A stretch of DNA of 64,000 nucleotides from an uncultured Bacilli bacterium (GCA_934131175.1 CAKOZD010000007.1:1-64000); one strand, 5' to 3'; shown: positions 54,501-63,051, counted from the stretch's first letter. Notes: generated by a model not told the origin, from the letters alone. Program-made: numbers and translations.

Positions 54501-54780
54501 TAAATGGTATTAAAACTGATTGATGGCAAAGTCGCAGGATATTTTAGTTTTAGTTCTATGTCATCTTAAATGGTATTAAAACTAAAACTAAGCACTGATA
54601 GATACATGATAAGTTTTAGTTCTATGTCATCTTAAATGGTATTAAAACTGGAGCATGAACTATACCAGTCCAATAATTGTTTTAGTTCTATGTCATCTTA
54701 AATGGTATTAAAACCAAGACATGAAACTGGAAACTGGACTTCTAGTTTTAGTTCTATGTCATCTTAAATGGTATTATGAT
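51511..54780 (+). CRISPR. Type II-A CRISPR array, 50 repeats and 49 spacers
   Basis: The repeat is 36 bp, beginning GTTTTAGTTCTATGTCATCT and ending TAAATGGTATTAAAAC. Repeat 1 starts at 51511 and repeat 50 at 54745, exactly 49 periods of 66 bp, so every spacer is 30 bp. By reading, all repeats are identical except the last, which ends GGTATTATGAT and marks the trailer end. Spacer 24 (53065) and spacer 27 (53263) are the same sequence shifted by one base. Spacers 30 (53461) and 38 (53989) match at 25 of 30 positions. Several spacers translate into phage-like stretches, but no target was searched. Confidence 0.99.
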
Positions 54781-54806
54781 AAAACAGAGATTAAGACTTA
54801 ACAAAT

Positions 54807-54850
54807 TTTAAGATGGCAGAAATCCTAAAAGACTATTAAATAGTCTTTTA
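54807..54850 (+). terminator. Array trailer: anti-repeat-like segment and terminator hairpin
   Basis: TTTAAGATGGCA (54807-54818) is complementary to the core of the last repeat (12 positions with one wobble). It is followed by AAAAGACTA, loop TTAAA, TAGTCTTTT (54827-54849). The hairpin should end the pre-crRNA. Confidence 0.75.
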
Positions 54851-54942
54851 TTTGTATTTAAAATAAAAATTGATAAATTATCTATAAACTTTTTTTATAT
54901 TTCATTTTCATAAAACTATGTTAGAATAAATAGAAAAAGTGG

Positions 54943-55980
54943 GTGGTTCATATTAATACAATAGATATAATTTACAAATTTTTAGAGGAACAAGACTATT
55001 TAAATAGAAAAGATGTACTAGGAATAATATTTTATGGTAGTTCAAATTATAATACAGACACTAAAGATTCTGACTTAGATTTATTAATCATAACAGACGA
55101 TGAAAATAATTATAAAGGTGTTACTTATATAGATAATAAAAAAATAGAATATTTTGAAAAAAATGTTTATGATTTAACACAAAAAATAGAAGAACTTCCA
55201 AATGGTTTTGATCGTTCATTAGAATCAATATTTACTAATGGAAAAGTAATCTATGACAAACATAAAACTATTGAAAATCTAAAAGATTTAGTTTTAGAAA
55301 ACAACGAATATCCAAGAAAGAAAAACCAAAATAAATTCTATTCAACATGTTTTTCAGAATTTAAAAATGCTTTTTTTAGTACAGATAAAACATCTCCATA
55401 TTTTAATTATATCTATTACAACTTCTTAGAAGAAATCAGAAAAGAATATCATATACAAAATGGTTATTCAAAATTACCAGTAAATAAAATAAAAAAGTTA
55501 TATGAAAACAGTGATTACTCTGAAAAATATTATTGTGTTAAATTGCCAGATGCTAACTTTAGAAATTTATATATATCTTTATTAGAAAAATATAAAGATG
55601 AAGACTTTAGTATTCTTTTAAGTAAATTAAAAGAAAAACAAACAAGAAAAAAATGCTTTAGCGTTCGAAAAAATAACATTAAGTATTCTAGTACCATAAT
55701 ATATAGCTTACTTGAGAAGATTGTTGCGAAAGATATAAATGAAAAAGACTATTTGTCACTATACTATATAGCACTGGAAAAAATACGTAACTTATATTGT
55801 GATATTAATAAACTTAACAATTCATTAGATAATATCTATGAATATGATTCTTCATTTTTAGAAATTTTTAATGAATGTATATCAAATCCATCAAAAGAAA
55901 ATATAACTTTACTTTTTAATTATTTATCATCAAAAATAAATATAGATTATAAAAATTATAAAATATATGAATTATCCTAA
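54943..55980 (+). CDS. MNT-type nucleotidyltransferase-fold protein
   Basis: This protein of up to 345 aa has an N-terminal nucleotidyltransferase core: GIIFYGSSNYNTDTKDSDLD at about 27-46, with the GS...D-x-D metal site, then a third acidic strand IDNKKIEYFE. The C-terminal 200 residues are helical, as in aminoglycoside- or HEPN-linked relatives, but no HEPN motif RxxxxH is clear. The start is uncertain: GTG 54943 lies inside the ribosome site GGGTGG, while a rare ATT at 54952 is well placed. It lies just after the CRISPR array. It could be an antibiotic-modifying, toxin or tRNA-modifying enzyme. Confidence 0.65.
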   Translation: MVHINTIDIIYKFLEEQDYLNRKDVLGIIFYGSSNYNTDTKDSDLDLLIITDDENNYKGVTYIDNKKIEYFEKNVYDLTQKIEELPNGFDRSLESIFTNGKVIYDKHKTIENLKDLVLENNEYPRKKNQNKFYSTCFSEFKNAFFSTDKTSPYFNYIYYNFLEEIRKEYHIQNGYSKLPVNKIKKLYENSDYSEKYYCVKLPDANFRNLYISLLEKYKDEDFSILLSKLKEKQTRKKCFSVRKNNIKYSSTIIYSLLEKIVAKDINEKDYLSLYYIALEKIRNLYCDINKLNNSLDNIYEYDSSFLEIFNECISNPSKENITLLFNYLSSKINIDYKNYKIYELS

Positions 55981-56052
55981 AAACAAAAAATAAAAAATAA
56001 TATTTAAAAGCAGTTATGTTATAATGAATAACTATAGAAAGGAGATATTTTT

Positions 56053-56469
56053 ATGGAAAAAGAAGTTAGAAAAGAGGTAACATTTAGAGGAGACCCATTA
56101 TTTCAAGTCATGACAACACCTCAACTTAATCAAAAAGTATTTTTTTTGAATGAGAATGCAATTAATGAAGTTAAGTCATATTCTGAAGAAATAGATCTTT
56201 TCAATGTACCAGATTTAGTATTATCAAAATTATCAGAAAAACAAGCTAATACAAAATTTTTATTAGCATTAGAAAGATGTGGAGAAACAGAATCACATTT
56301 ACCAGAAACATTAATTGCTTACGCACAAACTGGAGAAGATGAATATAAATTAGAAGGAGTCTTTTCTGAAAGAAAAGAATATATTGCTCCTGAAACCGGT
56401 GAAGAAGTAAAATTAAATTACACTTATTCAAATAAAAAAATAAAAGTAAAAAAAATAAATAATAAGTAA
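56053..56469 (+). CDS. Hypothetical small protein
   Basis: This 138-aa soluble protein (TFRGDPLFQVMTTPQLNQKV; FLLALERCGETESHLPETLI) has a mix of helices and beta strands. No family is recognised. GAAAGGAG precedes ATG 56053, with TTATAAT (56018-56024) just before. It is a single gene with a terminator. The region before the next regulator holds operator repeats, so the two are separate units. Confidence 0.5.
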   Translation: MEKEVRKEVTFRGDPLFQVMTTPQLNQKVFFLNENAINEVKSYSEEIDLFNVPDLVLSKLSEKQANTKFLLALERCGETESHLPETLIAYAQTGEDEYKLEGVFSERKEYIAPETGEEVKLNYTYSNKKIKVKKINNK

Positions 56470-56489
56470 CTGATGTAGTTGCTTTTTTT
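56464..56489 (+). terminator. Rho-independent terminator
   Basis: GTAACT, loop GATGT, AGTTGC, then T7, at the end of the 138-aa gene. Confidence 0.7.
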
Positions 56490-56526
56490 CTTGCTTTTTA
56501 TAAAATATGTTAAAATATTAGTAAAT

Positions 56527-56574
56527 GCAACCTAAAATGTACAAAAAACAACCGAAAGTTGGTAGAATGCAACC
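56527..56574 (+). promoter_or_regulatory. Three operator half-sites at 21-bp spacing
   Basis: GCAACC (56527), ACAACC (56548) and GCAACC (56569) occur at exact 21-bp steps, two helical turns apart, upstream of the XRE gene. They are a likely autoregulatory site. Confidence 0.6.
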
Positions 56575-56614
56575 AGTTTATTTTATATGATTGCTACATG
56601 AAAGGAGAAAGATT

Positions 56615-58231
56615 ATGAAATCAAATTTTGCAGATAATCTTAAAAAAATAAGAAAAGAAAATAATTTGTCTCAAGAACAACTTGCAGATAAATTAGGAGT
56701 GTCAAGACAGAGTGTCTCTAAATGGGAGTCATCTGCTGCATATCCGGAAATGGACAAAGTACTTCAACTATGTAAAATGTTTAATTTAAATATAGATGAA
56801 TTACTAAATCAAAATATAAATGAGATACATGAAGAACAAGAAGGTAAGAATAAAATAAATAATTACGTAAACAATTTTCTAGAATATATTACAAAAACAG
56901 TAAAATTATTCATGTCTTTATCATTTAAAGATAAAGTGAAATGTTTCGTCGAACAATTTATTATTATATTATTTTTACTACTTATTTATTCAATCCTTGG
57001 AGGAGTAATGTCATCTGTAGTTGGCAGTATATTTGCCTTTGTACATGGAACTTTTTATTACACAATATATGGAATATTAAAAGGAATATATATATTCATG
57101 TGTTTAATACTATCAATAATTATAATTGCACATATATTTAAAATAAGGTATTTAGACTACTATGAAATTGTAGAAAAAGAAGATAACACAGAAGGTAGTT
57201 TTCAAGAAGATAATTCATCTTCTAACAAACAAGAATTAATAAATGATAAAAAAATAATAATAAGAGATCCAAAACATTCAGAATATAATTTTTTAAATGC
57301 TATGGTAAAAGTAATATTATTATTCATAAAATTCTTTGCATTATTTATATTTGCAACAGTAGCATTTATAATTATATTTGAAGTATTTGGACTAGTATTA
57401 TCACTATATCACATTCCAACTCACAGTCTATTTATTGGAGTATCCCTTACTGCACTAGGTGTAATTGCTATTACAACAATAATATTAATATTATTATATT
57501 CATTTATATTTAATAGAAAGTCATCAATAAAAACATTATTTATAGTATTTATTGCATCACTTGCTTTATGTGGTATAGGAATTGGACAAGTATTTATTTG
57601 TACATTAAATATGAAATATGACAATAAGTCATTTAAAAATGATAATGAATTAGTGAAAGAATTCACTTATAAAGATGGAATGAGTATAAATTCTTGGTAT
57701 GACTATTATGAATTTGATGTTGATAATAATTTAGGTGACAAAGTAAAAGTAACAATAAAATATAATGATAAAACATATAAAGTAAATATGGTTGAAGATG
57801 AAAAAACAAATTCTATAGATTTGTCTTTTACAAATAATTTTAATGAATTTTCTAACACTTATAAGTTAATAATAAATGATTTAAAAAATAATACTTTAAG
57901 TAGTATTGACTCATCATCCCCTGAAGTAGTAATAACTGCAAGTGAAGCAAATGTAAAAAATATGATTAATAAAAAGTCATCAAATAAAATGACAAATTTA
58001 GAACAACAAGGAAATAAATTTTTTCTCGATGAAGTAGATGACGATGAACAGATACTTTGTTATCAAGAAAATGGTTTCTACAACAACTGTGTTTCTATAG
58101 AATTAGATGAAGGAAATATATCTGATTTTAAATATGACAGAGATGGACTTCATTATGATGAGAAAAAATATGAATGTTCTAATGATGATAGTAAATATTT
58201 CTATTGTGATCATAAAGATTATGATGATTAA
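56615..58231 (+). CDS. XRE-family regulator fused to a membrane sensor region
   Basis: This 538-aa protein starts with an HTH_3 domain (LKKIRKENNLSQEQLADKLG, VSRQSVSKWESS; about 8-62). Several membrane helices (about 105-165 and 235-330) and a beta-rich exported C-terminal domain (about 340-538) follow, with Cys in the tail (CYQENGFYNNC, YECSNDDSKYFYC). The layout suggests a one-component signal sensor that binds DNA at the membrane. I start at ATG 56615, after AAAGGAGAAAG. The three 21-bp-spaced repeats upstream are probable targets. Signal unknown. Confidence 0.75.
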   Translation: MKSNFADNLKKIRKENNLSQEQLADKLGVSRQSVSKWESSAAYPEMDKVLQLCKMFNLNIDELLNQNINEIHEEQEGKNKINNYVNNFLEYITKTVKLFMSLSFKDKVKCFVEQFIIILFLLLIYSILGGVMSSVVGSIFAFVHGTFYYTIYGILKGIYIFMCLILSIIIIAHIFKIRYLDYYEIVEKEDNTEGSFQEDNSSSNKQELINDKKIIIRDPKHSEYNFLNAMVKVILLFIKFFALFIFATVAFIIIFEVFGLVLSLYHIPTHSLFIGVSLTALGVIAITTIILILLYSFIFNRKSSIKTLFIVFIASLALCGIGIGQVFICTLNMKYDNKSFKNDNELVKEFTYKDGMSINSWYDYYEFDVDNNLGDKVKVTIKYNDKTYKVNMVEDEKTNSIDLSFTNNFNEFSNTYKLIINDLKNNTLSSIDSSSPEVVITASEANVKNMINKKSSNKMTNLEQQGNKFFLDEVDDDEQILCYQENGFYNNCVSIELDEGNISDFKYDRDGLHYDEKKYECSNDDSKYFYCDHKDYDD

Positions 58232-58243
58232 TAATAAGTATTT

Positions 58244-58282
58244 AAAACTATATATAAAATATTCTTATATATAGTTTTTTTA
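58244..58282 (+). terminator. Rho-independent terminator
   Basis: AAAACTATATATAA and TTATATATAGTTTT (14 bp) around AATATTC, then T's. Confidence 0.85.
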
Positions 58283-58352
58283 TTAATATGATATAATATG
58301 CATTGATTTCATTAAAAGCAAAATTTTAAATATAAAGAAAAAGAGGGATTAG

Positions 58353-59471
58353 ATGAAAACATTATATGAAATATTAGGAGTAAGTGAAACAGCAACTTCT
58401 GAAGAAATAAAAAAAGCTTATAGAAAATTAGCAAAAGAGCATCATCCAGATGCAAATTCTAAGTGGACAGAAGAAGAGAAAAAAATGCATGCAGAAATAT
58501 TTTCTGAAATTGCAGATGCATACGAAATATTAATTAATGAAGAAGCAAGAAAAGAATATGATGAAAAACTAAAAGAAAAAAGAACAAGAAGAAGTTCAAG
58601 AAGTCGTAGAGCATCAAGAAATAATAACAATAGTACTGAAGAAGATTATAGTTACGAATATGAATATTTTTCTAAAAAAGCAGAAAGATTTAGTAAGAGA
58701 TATAAAGATATAAATGACGAAATAATAGAAAAGTATTTACGTAAACACAAAAGAAAACCAAAAACAATTCCAGAGTTTGCAACATTTTTCTTATCATTTG
58801 GAGCAATTCATGTATCAAAAGAATTCTTATATCAATTATCAAAATTAAAAAAGAAAGATAATGATACACCTAAAAAATTTGTAATAAGAAATAGATATAA
58901 TTTTGCAGCATTAGCATTAGCTTTTATCATAGCAAATAGTATAGGTGGTAATACAAATACTACTCCAGCACAAGAACCAATATACGAAACTACTACACAA
59001 ACTACAGATACTAATACAGAAAAAGCAACAAATGATACTGAAACAAATGATACAAATAAGGACGAAGAACAAGAATCAATCTTATTAACTAGAAAGTATG
59101 TTATAAAGCCAGGCGACTATTTATCAAGACTTGCAGTAGATGCAGGAATTTCAACAGATAAATTACAAGAGATTAATAATATTAAATCTGCAGATAGAAT
59201 AAACGTAGGAGACACAATTACAATTCCATATAATATTGAAGGTGAAAATAAAGACTATTACACAAAAAAAGTGGTATTATATGACAGAGATTTATCAAAG
59301 GTAGCAGCTGAATATGAAACAGACATTGATACACTTTATAGACTAAATGAAGAAGCAATAGAAAAAGTAACCGATAACTCTTACGTAGTTTTAAGTGATA
59401 CTATAGAAGTACCTAACTTTATTACAACTGCTGAATTAAATAGTATGAAAGAAAAAACAAAAAATTTCTAA
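58353..59471 (+). CDS. J-domain membrane protein with an exported LysM domain
   Basis: This 372-aa protein has an N-terminal J-domain (1-72) with the HPD motif in AKEHHPDANSK and helix IADAYEILINEEARKEYDEKL. A basic Arg/Ser linker and a second helical stretch follow, then one membrane helix (about 183-200, NFAALALAFIIANSIGG), and a Thr-rich linker. A LysM domain comes next (about 248-293: KYVIKPGDYLSRLAVDAGI, LQEINNI, INVGDTITIPY), with a second LysM-like module after it. J-domains stimulate DnaK; LysM binds peptidoglycan. The topology puts J inside and LysM outside. AGAGGGAT precedes ATG 58353. Confidence 0.85.
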   Translation: MKTLYEILGVSETATSEEIKKAYRKLAKEHHPDANSKWTEEEKKMHAEIFSEIADAYEILINEEARKEYDEKLKEKRTRRSSRSRRASRNNNNSTEEDYSYEYEYFSKKAERFSKRYKDINDEIIEKYLRKHKRKPKTIPEFATFFLSFGAIHVSKEFLYQLSKLKKKDNDTPKKFVIRNRYNFAALALAFIIANSIGGNTNTTPAQEPIYETTTQTTDTNTEKATNDTETNDTNKDEEQESILLTRKYVIKPGDYLSRLAVDAGISTDKLQEINNIKSADRINVGDTITIPYNIEGENKDYYTKKVVLYDRDLSKVAAEYETDIDTLYRLNEEAIEKVTDNSYVVLSDTIEVPNFITTAELNSMKEKTKNF

Positions 59472-59535
59472 AAGCTAAGTAAGCAATTAAGTAAAATATT
59501 ACTTTAAAATTCTTTTCAAATAAAAATATTTATGT

Positions 59536-59623
59536 TATAATTAACAAGGTTTTAATTGGAAACGCACATCCTCTGGATGATAACGAACAACACAAAAGTT
59601 TATTATCGAAGGAGGATTTTATT
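59536..59623 (+). promoter_or_regulatory. Promoter and switch-like 5' leader of the DUF2798 gene
   Basis: An extended -10 box TGT-TATAAT (59536-59541) predicts a leader of about 75 nt. In it CATCC-TCT-GGATG (59567-59579) forms a hairpin. GATGATAA (59576-59583) could instead pair with TTATTATC (59600-59607), directly before AAGGAGG. The two pairings exclude each other. I do not recognise a named riboswitch. Confidence 0.45.
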
Positions 59624-60073
59624 ATGCCAAAAAACAAATTTCAAGATGCAATATTTACAATCATTATGGCAACAATAATGGTATATGGAATGGTCGTATA
59701 TAATGTTGCATTAAATATAGGAGGAGTTTCAAGTAAAACTTTTTTACTTGCATTAAAAGAACTACCAATAATGGTACCAATAGCATTTGTCTTAGAATTT
59801 TTTGTAGTAGGAAAAGTAGCAAAAATTCTAGCATTCAAAGTAGTTACACCACAAGATAGACCTCAAATTATCACATACGCAATATCAATTTGTATTTGTT
59901 GTATTATGTGTCCTATTATGAGTTTAATAGCTACATTTTTATTTAAAACACCAAGCTTTGGTATGTGGATACAAACATGGGCTCTAAACTTTCCTATGGC
60001 AATGTTTTATCAAATGTTTTATTGTGGACCACTTGTTAGATTAATATTTAGAACAATTTTTAGAAATAATTAA
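59624..60073 (+). CDS. DUF2798-like membrane protein
   Basis: This 149-aa protein has four predicted membrane helices. The features of the DUF2798 family are MATIMVYGMVVYNVAL in helix 1, LKELPIMVPIAFVLEFFVVG in helix 2, and FPMAMFYQMFYCGPLVRL at the end. No function is established for the family. GAAGGAGG precedes ATG 59624. The long leader has two exclusive hairpins and may regulate translation. A terminator follows. Confidence 0.8.
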   Translation: MPKNKFQDAIFTIIMATIMVYGMVVYNVALNIGGVSSKTFLLALKELPIMVPIAFVLEFFVVGKVAKILAFKVVTPQDRPQIITYAISICICCIMCPIMSLIATFLFKTPSFGMWIQTWALNFPMAMFYQMFYCGPLVRLIFRTIFRNN

Positions 60074-60074
60074 T

Positions 60075-60101
60075 GAATAGAAGAAATTCTATTCTTTTTT
60101 T
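60075..60101 (+). terminator. Rho-independent terminator
   Basis: GAATAGAA, GAAA loop, TTCTATTC, T7. Confidence 0.9.
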
Positions 60102-60172
60102 CGGAAAAATATTTAATAAATGTCCTTTTACATAATATTATTTTAATATATAATTAAAATGTAGGTGATAGA

Positions 60173-61276
60173 ATGAATGTATATGATTATATAGATAATA
60201 TAGGAATTTATTCTTTTGAAGAAAAAGAATTTAATGAAGTGGATGCTGCAGTATTCTCATTTGTTGCATATTCAAGTTTAAAATTAGTATTTAAAAAAGA
60301 TAAAATGAAAATAAGTGAGCTTGGAAGAGTAAATGTAGGAATGTTTAAGTATGAGGATAATAACGTAATAGCTGTGCGTGAAGGAAATAAAGTACTAAAT
60401 TATATAAAAGATACAAAAAGATATAGGGACTGTCTTTTAAGTAAATTTGAAATAGATGAGAACAAGGATATTCAATTTTGCGCAGTATCTATTGAGTATA
60501 AGAAAAATCATGTATTTATCTCTTATGAGGGAACAAATGAATTATTTAGTGGCTGGAAAGAAAACTTATTATTAAGTTGTGAATTTCCAACAAAGTCACA
60601 CTTAAAAGCAATAAGTTATTTAAATAGAAATTATACATTTTCAGGTAAAAAATTAATTATTGGAGGTCACTCTAAGGGTGGAAATCTTGCTTTAGTAGCC
60701 GCGATGTATGCTAATTTTTTTGTAAAGAGAAAAATCGAGTTTGTCTATAATTTAGATGGACCAGGTCTTTTAGATAAACAATTTAATTCTAAACATTTTA
60801 AGAGTATTTTAAATAAATATGTTCACATAGTACCAGATTATTCTGTAGTAGGAATGTTTTTAGAAAACTCTAATGAAGTAGCAGTAAAAGCTCAAACAAG
60901 AAGTATTTATTGTCATAATATAAAATATTGGGAAATTGATAAAAATTTTGGATTTGCCAAGTCAAAATTAAGTGCATATTCTAAAGAACTTAAAAGGGAA
61001 ATAAAAATTTGGTTAGAAAAATATGATGATCAAGATAAAATGGAACTTATTGATAATCTATTCTATATCCTAGATCAAGCGAATGTTTCAAGTATTCTTG
61101 AATTAAAACAAGAAAATAAAAAAGTAATAGATTTAATTTATGAAACAAAAGCCATAACAAATAAAACAAAAGAAATGCTAGAAGGTCTAATAAAAATAAT
61201 AATAAAAAGTTACAGTTACTCAACATATAATGAGTTAAAAGTAAAAGTAAAAGATGTATTAGACTTCAAGAATTAA
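60173..61276 (+). CDS. DUF2974/Mbeg1-like alpha/beta hydrolase
   Basis: This 367-aa cytosolic protein has a lipase-like fold. The nucleophile elbow is IIGGHSKGGNLALVAA with Ser167, preceded by the strand HVFISYEGTNELFSGW and followed by VYNLDGPGLLDKQF and HIVPDYSVVG with the probable acid and His residues nearby. The family is conserved in Bacillota, but the substrate is unknown. GTAGGTGATAG precedes ATG 60173. The next gene starts two bases after the stop. Confidence 0.82.
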   Translation: MNVYDYIDNIGIYSFEEKEFNEVDAAVFSFVAYSSLKLVFKKDKMKISELGRVNVGMFKYEDNNVIAVREGNKVLNYIKDTKRYRDCLLSKFEIDENKDIQFCAVSIEYKKNHVFISYEGTNELFSGWKENLLLSCEFPTKSHLKAISYLNRNYTFSGKKLIIGGHSKGGNLALVAAMYANFFVKRKIEFVYNLDGPGLLDKQFNSKHFKSILNKYVHIVPDYSVVGMFLENSNEVAVKAQTRSIYCHNIKYWEIDKNFGFAKSKLSAYSKELKREIKIWLEKYDDQDKMELIDNLFYILDQANVSSILELKQENKKVIDLIYETKAITNKTKEMLEGLIKIIIKSYSYSTYNELKVKVKDVLDFKN

Positions 61277-61277
61277 T

Positions 61278-61646
61278 ATGACTAAAGTAGAACAAATAAA
61301 TAAGTTATTAGACTCTTTAGAAAAATCAAAATTTAGAGGTTCATTTCATTTAAATAATAGTATGAAAGAGTATGTAAGAGAAAAAGGCCTAAATAAGATT
61401 GCAAGCGATGCTTATGAAATAATAGAAAAAAGATTAACTCCTGCCATAATAAAAAATGATGGTAAGCAAACTCCAATGAAACAAACTCATCCAGTATTTA
61501 TTGCTCAACACGCAACAGGTTGTTGTTGCAGAGGATGTCTTTTTAAAATTCACAATATAGAAAAAGGCAGAAAATTAACTGATTCTGAGATAAAATATAT
61601 CGTTAACGTCATTATGTTTTGGATAAAAAGACAAATTAATATATAG
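61278..61646 (+). CDS. DUF4186 family protein
   Basis: This 122-aa soluble protein of the DUF4186 family is marked by KFRGSFHL, KRLTPAIIKNDGKQTPM and HPVFIAQHATGCCCRGCLFKIH, with four Cys and several His that look like a metal site, then KGRKLTDSEIKYIVNVIM. The family is widespread but of unknown role. It is translationally coupled to the hydrolase, two bases upstream. Confidence 0.88.
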   Translation: MTKVEQINKLLDSLEKSKFRGSFHLNNSMKEYVREKGLNKIASDAYEIIEKRLTPAIIKNDGKQTPMKQTHPVFIAQHATGCCCRGCLFKIHNIEKGRKLTDSEIKYIVNVIMFWIKRQINI

Positions 61647-61689
61647 AAAATGAAAAAATAGTGTTATAATCAAATTAAAGGAGTAGGGT

Positions 61690-62250
61690 ATGAAAAAAAG
61701 AGAAATTATAATTTGTATAATAATTTTATTACTATCAATAGCATCAATTTCAGTTGCTGTTGTAGTAAGAGAAAACAAAAAGGTCGTTACTCATATAAAA
61801 GAAACATCTACTGATACTAAAAATATTGAAGAAGAAAAAGAAAAGAATAATACTGAAAACTTAAATCATCCAATTGATTATGATGACCTTGAAAGAAATC
61901 TTATGAATCTTGTTAATAACGAAGGATACTCAATTATTAAAAGAAATTGTGAAGAAAAAGTAGTAAAAGCAAAAAAAGATTATATTAAAACTGACAATAC
62001 ACATATATCAACAAAATCAATTTCAGATTTATTAACAAAATTAAAAGAAGCAACATTAGTTGTAGAGCAAGAAGAATCAAATGTATGTCCAAGTGTTTCT
62101 TACTATGTAGCAAGTGATACTGAAGAAGTACTTCAAGTATTTTATTCATCAGATCAAGTATCATTTGTTGTAAAAGTAAATAATGTATCATATAACTTTA
62201 AATATGATGATGCTAAAAACATAAAAGATTTCATAGAAAATTTAAAATAA
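61690..62250 (+). CDS. Exported or membrane-anchored hypothetical protein
   Basis: This 186-aa protein has one N-terminal hydrophobic segment (about 5-25: IIICIIILLLSIASISVAVVV), a charged Lys/Glu linker (30-60) and a small extracytoplasmic domain with two Cys (NCEEKVV; NVCPSVSYY) that might form a disulfide. The C-terminal half is beta-rich (EVLQVFYSSDQVSFVVKV). No family recognised. AAAGGAG precedes ATG 61690. Confidence 0.55.
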   Translation: MKKREIIICIIILLLSIASISVAVVVRENKKVVTHIKETSTDTKNIEEEKEKNNTENLNHPIDYDDLERNLMNLVNNEGYSIIKRNCEEKVVKAKKDYIKTDNTHISTKSISDLLTKLKEATLVVEQEESNVCPSVSYYVASDTEEVLQVFYSSDQVSFVVKVNNVSYNFKYDDAKNIKDFIENLK

Positions 62251-62270
62251 GAAGTTATACTTCTTTTTTT
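62250..62270 (+). terminator. Rho-independent terminator
   Basis: AGAAGT, loop TAT, ACTTCT, T run. Directly after it TATAAT (62275-62280) starts the next unit. Confidence 0.75.
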
Positions 62271-62317
62271 CTGCTATAATAACGTTATACAATTAACAAT
62301 GTAACAAGGAGGAAACA

Positions 62318-63016
62318 ATGAAAAAATTAGTATTAATAGGTGGAGGAGAAATAGGAAAAGGACAAACTTCATATGAAACAGAAAATATTGATAAAGAAAT
62401 TGTAAAGATGTCTGAAAAAGAGCATCCAAATTTATTATTCATTGGACTTGCAAGTTCATACTCTGATTCATACTATGATTTAATAAAGAAAATATATAAA
62501 AATTTAGGATGTGAATGTGCTTATCTAAAAAAGAAAAATGTAATAAATAATCCTGATATTGTAAAAAACAAAATATTAAACGCTGACATTATCTATATAG
62601 GTGGTGGAGACACAATAAAATTAATGGAAGTTGTAAAAGAGTATGAAATAGATAAACTTTTAAAAGAGGCTTATGAAAAAGGTACTGTACTTGCAGGTAT
62701 TTCAGCAGGAGGAATTCTCTTATCAAAAGAAGGATATTCTGATTCCTTAATATTACGAGGCGAGAGTAACAATTATACTTTTATTGATGGTTTAGGATTT
62801 ACAAATATAAGCTTTTGTCCTCATTATAATGCTGATGAAAAGAAAAAAAATTGCTTATTTAATGATTTAGAAAATTCTTCTAAAGAAGTGTTTGGAGCAG
62901 AAAACTGTTCAGCAATAAAAATAATTGATGATAAAATATCAGTAATAAAATCAAATGAAACAGCAAATGTTTGGAAAATTAAATTTGAAAAAAATATAGT
63001 TGAAGAAAAAATATAA
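62318..63016 (+). CDS. Peptidase E-like (family S51) serine hydrolase
   Basis: This 232-aa protein has the S51 order: KKLVLIGGGEIG at the N-terminus, ADIIYIGGGDTIKLMEV, the nucleophile in LAGISAGGILLS (Ser129), and His169 in FCPHYNAD. Relatives cleave Asp-X dipeptides or cyanophycin fragments; which one applies here is not clear. AAGGAGG precedes ATG 62318. The length is normal. Confidence 0.88.
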   Translation: MKKLVLIGGGEIGKGQTSYETENIDKEIVKMSEKEHPNLLFIGLASSYSDSYYDLIKKIYKNLGCECAYLKKKNVINNPDIVKNKILNADIIYIGGGDTIKLMEVVKEYEIDKLLKEAYEKGTVLAGISAGGILLSKEGYSDSLILRGESNNYTFIDGLGFTNISFCPHYNADEKKKNCLFNDLENSSKEVFGAENCSAIKIIDDKISVIKSNETANVWKIKFEKNIVEEKI

Positions 63017-63051
63017 ATAATGCTATACTCTATAATAAGAGGAGTGAGATA

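Noticed and set aside
51547..54744. Self-targeting spacers against this window
   Set aside because: Reading by eye gave no convincing match, but this was not exhaustive; a full alignment of the 49 spacers to the genome is needed.
51511..54780. Insertion sequence, prophage or transposase in or near the array
   Set aside because: No transposase or integrase frame and no target duplications are seen; the array period is unbroken.
61278..61646. DUF4186 protein as a redox or ferredoxin protein because of its Cys cluster
   Set aside because: The motif agrees with DUF4186, and the Cys spacing does not match a ferredoxin.
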